Positions 62,699 through 64,000 of a DNA stretch of 64,000 nucleotides are shown here, in pieces (position 1 is the stretch's first letter; every line of letters starts with the position of its first letter). This stretch comes from Pollutimonas sp036675275. Its GTDB lineage: Bacteria; Pseudomonadota; Gammaproteobacteria; Burkholderiales; Burkholderiaceae_B. Both the position numbers and the translations under genes were made by a program. Under the pieces are notes generated by a model, which searched no databases, was not told where the DNA came from, and saw only the letters and a program-made list of their open reading frames with translations. The DNA is taken from the NCBI GenBank assembly GCA_036675275.1, contig JAKFFG010000025.1, positions 1 through 64,000 of the forward strand, in the 5' to 3' direction.

Positions 62699-63973
62699 CT
62701 AACGATTACGTTCGCTGCGGGGAAGCAGGCGCGGCAGCAGGCTTATCAACTGCTGACGTTCTTCACTTTCGCTGCGATTGAGCGCGGCCATGGGGCCGTG
62801 CAGATACTTTTGCGTAAGGCCATAGGCCAGTTGCTCGAGAACGAGTTCGGGATTGTCGCCACGCGCCAGCATCCGGCGTGCACGATCGAGTTCGTTCTGG
62901 CGGACCTGCTCGGCTGCTTGCTGAAAATCGACAATGACAGGTACGATTTCCCGATTCTGCAGCCAGTGCATGAAATTCTGCACGCGCGTTTCGATGATGG
63001 CTTCGGCCTGCACAACGGCCGCGCGACGCGCATCGGTGCCGCTTTGAACCATACGCCCCAGGTCGTCGACCGTATAAAGATATACGTCGGCGAGGCGGCC
63101 CACTTCGGTTTCAATATCGCGCGGCACGGCGAGATCGACCATTACCATAGGACGATGGCGACGCGAGCGCGTAGCCCTTTCAACCATCCCTAATCCAAGG
63201 ATGGGCAAGGAGCTTGCCGTACAGGATACGATGACATCGAAATCGGCAAGCTTGTCGGGGATATCGGCAAGCGTCATGGTTTTGGCGACAAATCGGGAAG
63301 CAAGCACTTCGGCGCGCTCGAGTGTGCGATTGGCCACCACCATATGAGCCGGTTTCAGCGCAGCAAAGTGTGTTGCACAGAGCTCGATCATTTCACCCGC
63401 GCCGATGAACAGCACGTTGGCCCGCGACAGGTCGCCGAACACGCGTTCGGCCAGGCGCACCGCCGCGGCGGCCATGGACACCGAGTGCGCCCCGATGGCA
63501 GTTTGAGAGCGGACCTCCTTGGCAACTGAAAAAGTACGCTGGAACAGCTGGTGCAACAACGTACCCAGCGAACCCGCCTCACTGGCCGCGCGCACGGCGT
63601 CTTTCATTTGGCCGAGAATTTGCGGTTCGCCCAGCACCATGGAGTCCAGACCGCTGGCCACGCGAAACGCATGCCGGACGGCATCGTTTTGCTGATACTG
63701 ATAAAGGTGCGGCTGCAGGCTGCCGGCTTCTAGGCGGTTGAAGTCGGCCAGCCAGGACGGCAGGTGTTCCGACACCTGCGGATCGGCAGCACAGTAGATT
63801 TCGGTGCGATTACAGGTGGACAGTATGGCGGCTTCTTTTACCGATTGCCCGAAAGTGGCGCGCAAGCCATCGAGCGCGGGTTTCAGGACATCGATCGGAA
63901 ACGTCACGCGCTCCCGCACCGAAACCGGGGCAGAAACGTGGTTCAAACCGAAAGTTAAGACGTCTACAGACAT
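62699..63973 (-). CDS. hemA: glutamyl-tRNA reductase
   Basis: A 424-residue NADPH enzyme converting Glu-tRNA(Glu) to glutamate-1-semialdehyde, the first step of C5 haem synthesis. Catalytic Cys is in AAILSTCNRTEIYCAA near residue 51; HAFRVASGLDSMVLGEPQILGQ and VLFIGAGEMIEL follow (cores RVASGLDSMVLGEPQI and FIGAGEMIEL). N-terminal VSAPVSVRERVTF is normal. ATG 63973; the gene's promoter lies at or beyond the window edge. Confidence 0.96.
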   Translation of the reverse strand: MSVDVLTFGLNHVSAPVSVRERVTFPIDVLKPALDGLRATFGQSVKEAAILSTCNRTEIYCAADPQVSEHLPSWLADFNRLEAGSLQPHLYQYQQNDAVRHAFRVASGLDSMVLGEPQILGQMKDAVRAASEAGSLGTLLHQLFQRTFSVAKEVRSQTAIGAHSVSMAAAAVRLAERVFGDLSRANVLFIGAGEMIELCATHFAALKPAHMVVANRTLERAEVLASRFVAKTMTLADIPDKLADFDVIVSCTASSLPILGLGMVERATRSRRHRPMVMVDLAVPRDIETEVGRLADVYLYTVDDLGRMVQSGTDARRAAVVQAEAIIETRVQNFMHWLQNREIVPVIVDFQQAAEQVRQNELDRARRMLARGDNPELVLEQLAYGLTQKYLHGPMAALNRSESEERQQLISLLPRLLPRSERNR

Positions 63974-64000
63974 GTGGGAGAAAGCGCGCGCGCCGGTACT

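Overview
The window looks like the chromosome of a betaproteobacterium of the Burkholderiales, most likely family Alcaligenaceae (Bordetella, Achromobacter, Pusillimonas and relatives). The basis is the protein flavour (DUF4148, AmpG, metX-metW, CaiB/enoyl-CoA hydratase sets), the block hemA-prfA-prmC-grxD-ubiX, and the complete atpIBEFHAGDC operon. The genus is an inference. Most of the window is ordinary core chromosome with moderately high G+C.

Layout. 0.3-6.8 kb: pyrE, a LysR regulator facing a DoxX/ring-cleavage dioxygenase pair, exonuclease III, a GAF-PAS-PAS-GGDEF diguanylate cyclase and an HCCA isomerase-like protein. 7.0-9.7 kb: a small DUF4148 secreted protein, a complete group II intron (class C) carrying its reverse transcriptase, and a zinc-ribbon protein. 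9.7-13.5 kb (minus strand): an apparent metX-metW-ampG-TRIC operon headed by a SAM-II-type riboswitch. 13.6-18.7 kb: a LuxR-type HTH protein, a lipoprotein, gshA, mntP behind a yybP-ykoY (manganese) riboswitch, a ClC chloride channel and a PACE efflux protein with its divergent LysR regulator. 19.8-24.2 kb: a noticeably G+C-rich tripartite efflux cassette (outer-membrane factor, HlyD adaptor, DUF2955 membrane protein, transporter-suffix protein) followed by a scrap of an alkylsulfatase gene. 24.5-30.7 kb: an envelope-themed accessory block (two beta-barrel proteins, a bestrophin-like membrane protein, small secreted proteins, DUF3300 and DUF2950).

30.7-37.5 kb: tRNA-Arg(CCG), a di-haem cytochrome c, and acyl-CoA metabolism genes (3-hydroxyacyl-CoA dehydrogenase, CaiB-type CoA-transferase, nitronate monooxygenase, enoyl-CoA hydratase). 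A decayed tnpB-type insertion sequence is wedged between the dehydrogenase and the CoA-transferase. 37.6 kb: an orphan 77-residue gene behind a striking palindrome array. 38-44.4 kb: rep, priA, hemE and a Fis-HTH regulator. 44.6-52 kb: the F1Fo ATP synthase operon. 52-57.2 kb: enoyl-CoA hydratase, an M61 peptidase with PDZ domain, a flavoprotein, folB and ttcA. 57.3-64 kb: a large MscS-type channel, then ubiX, grxD, prmC, prfA and hemA.

No CRISPR array, prophage or obvious defence island was seen. The least ordinary signals are the palindromic promoter array at 37538-37593 with its unrecognised small gene, the SAM-II riboswitch of the met operon with an apparently non-ATG ampG start downstream, the group IIC intron that now separates a gene from its terminator, and a tnpB remnant lacking the usual RuvC-II glutamate.
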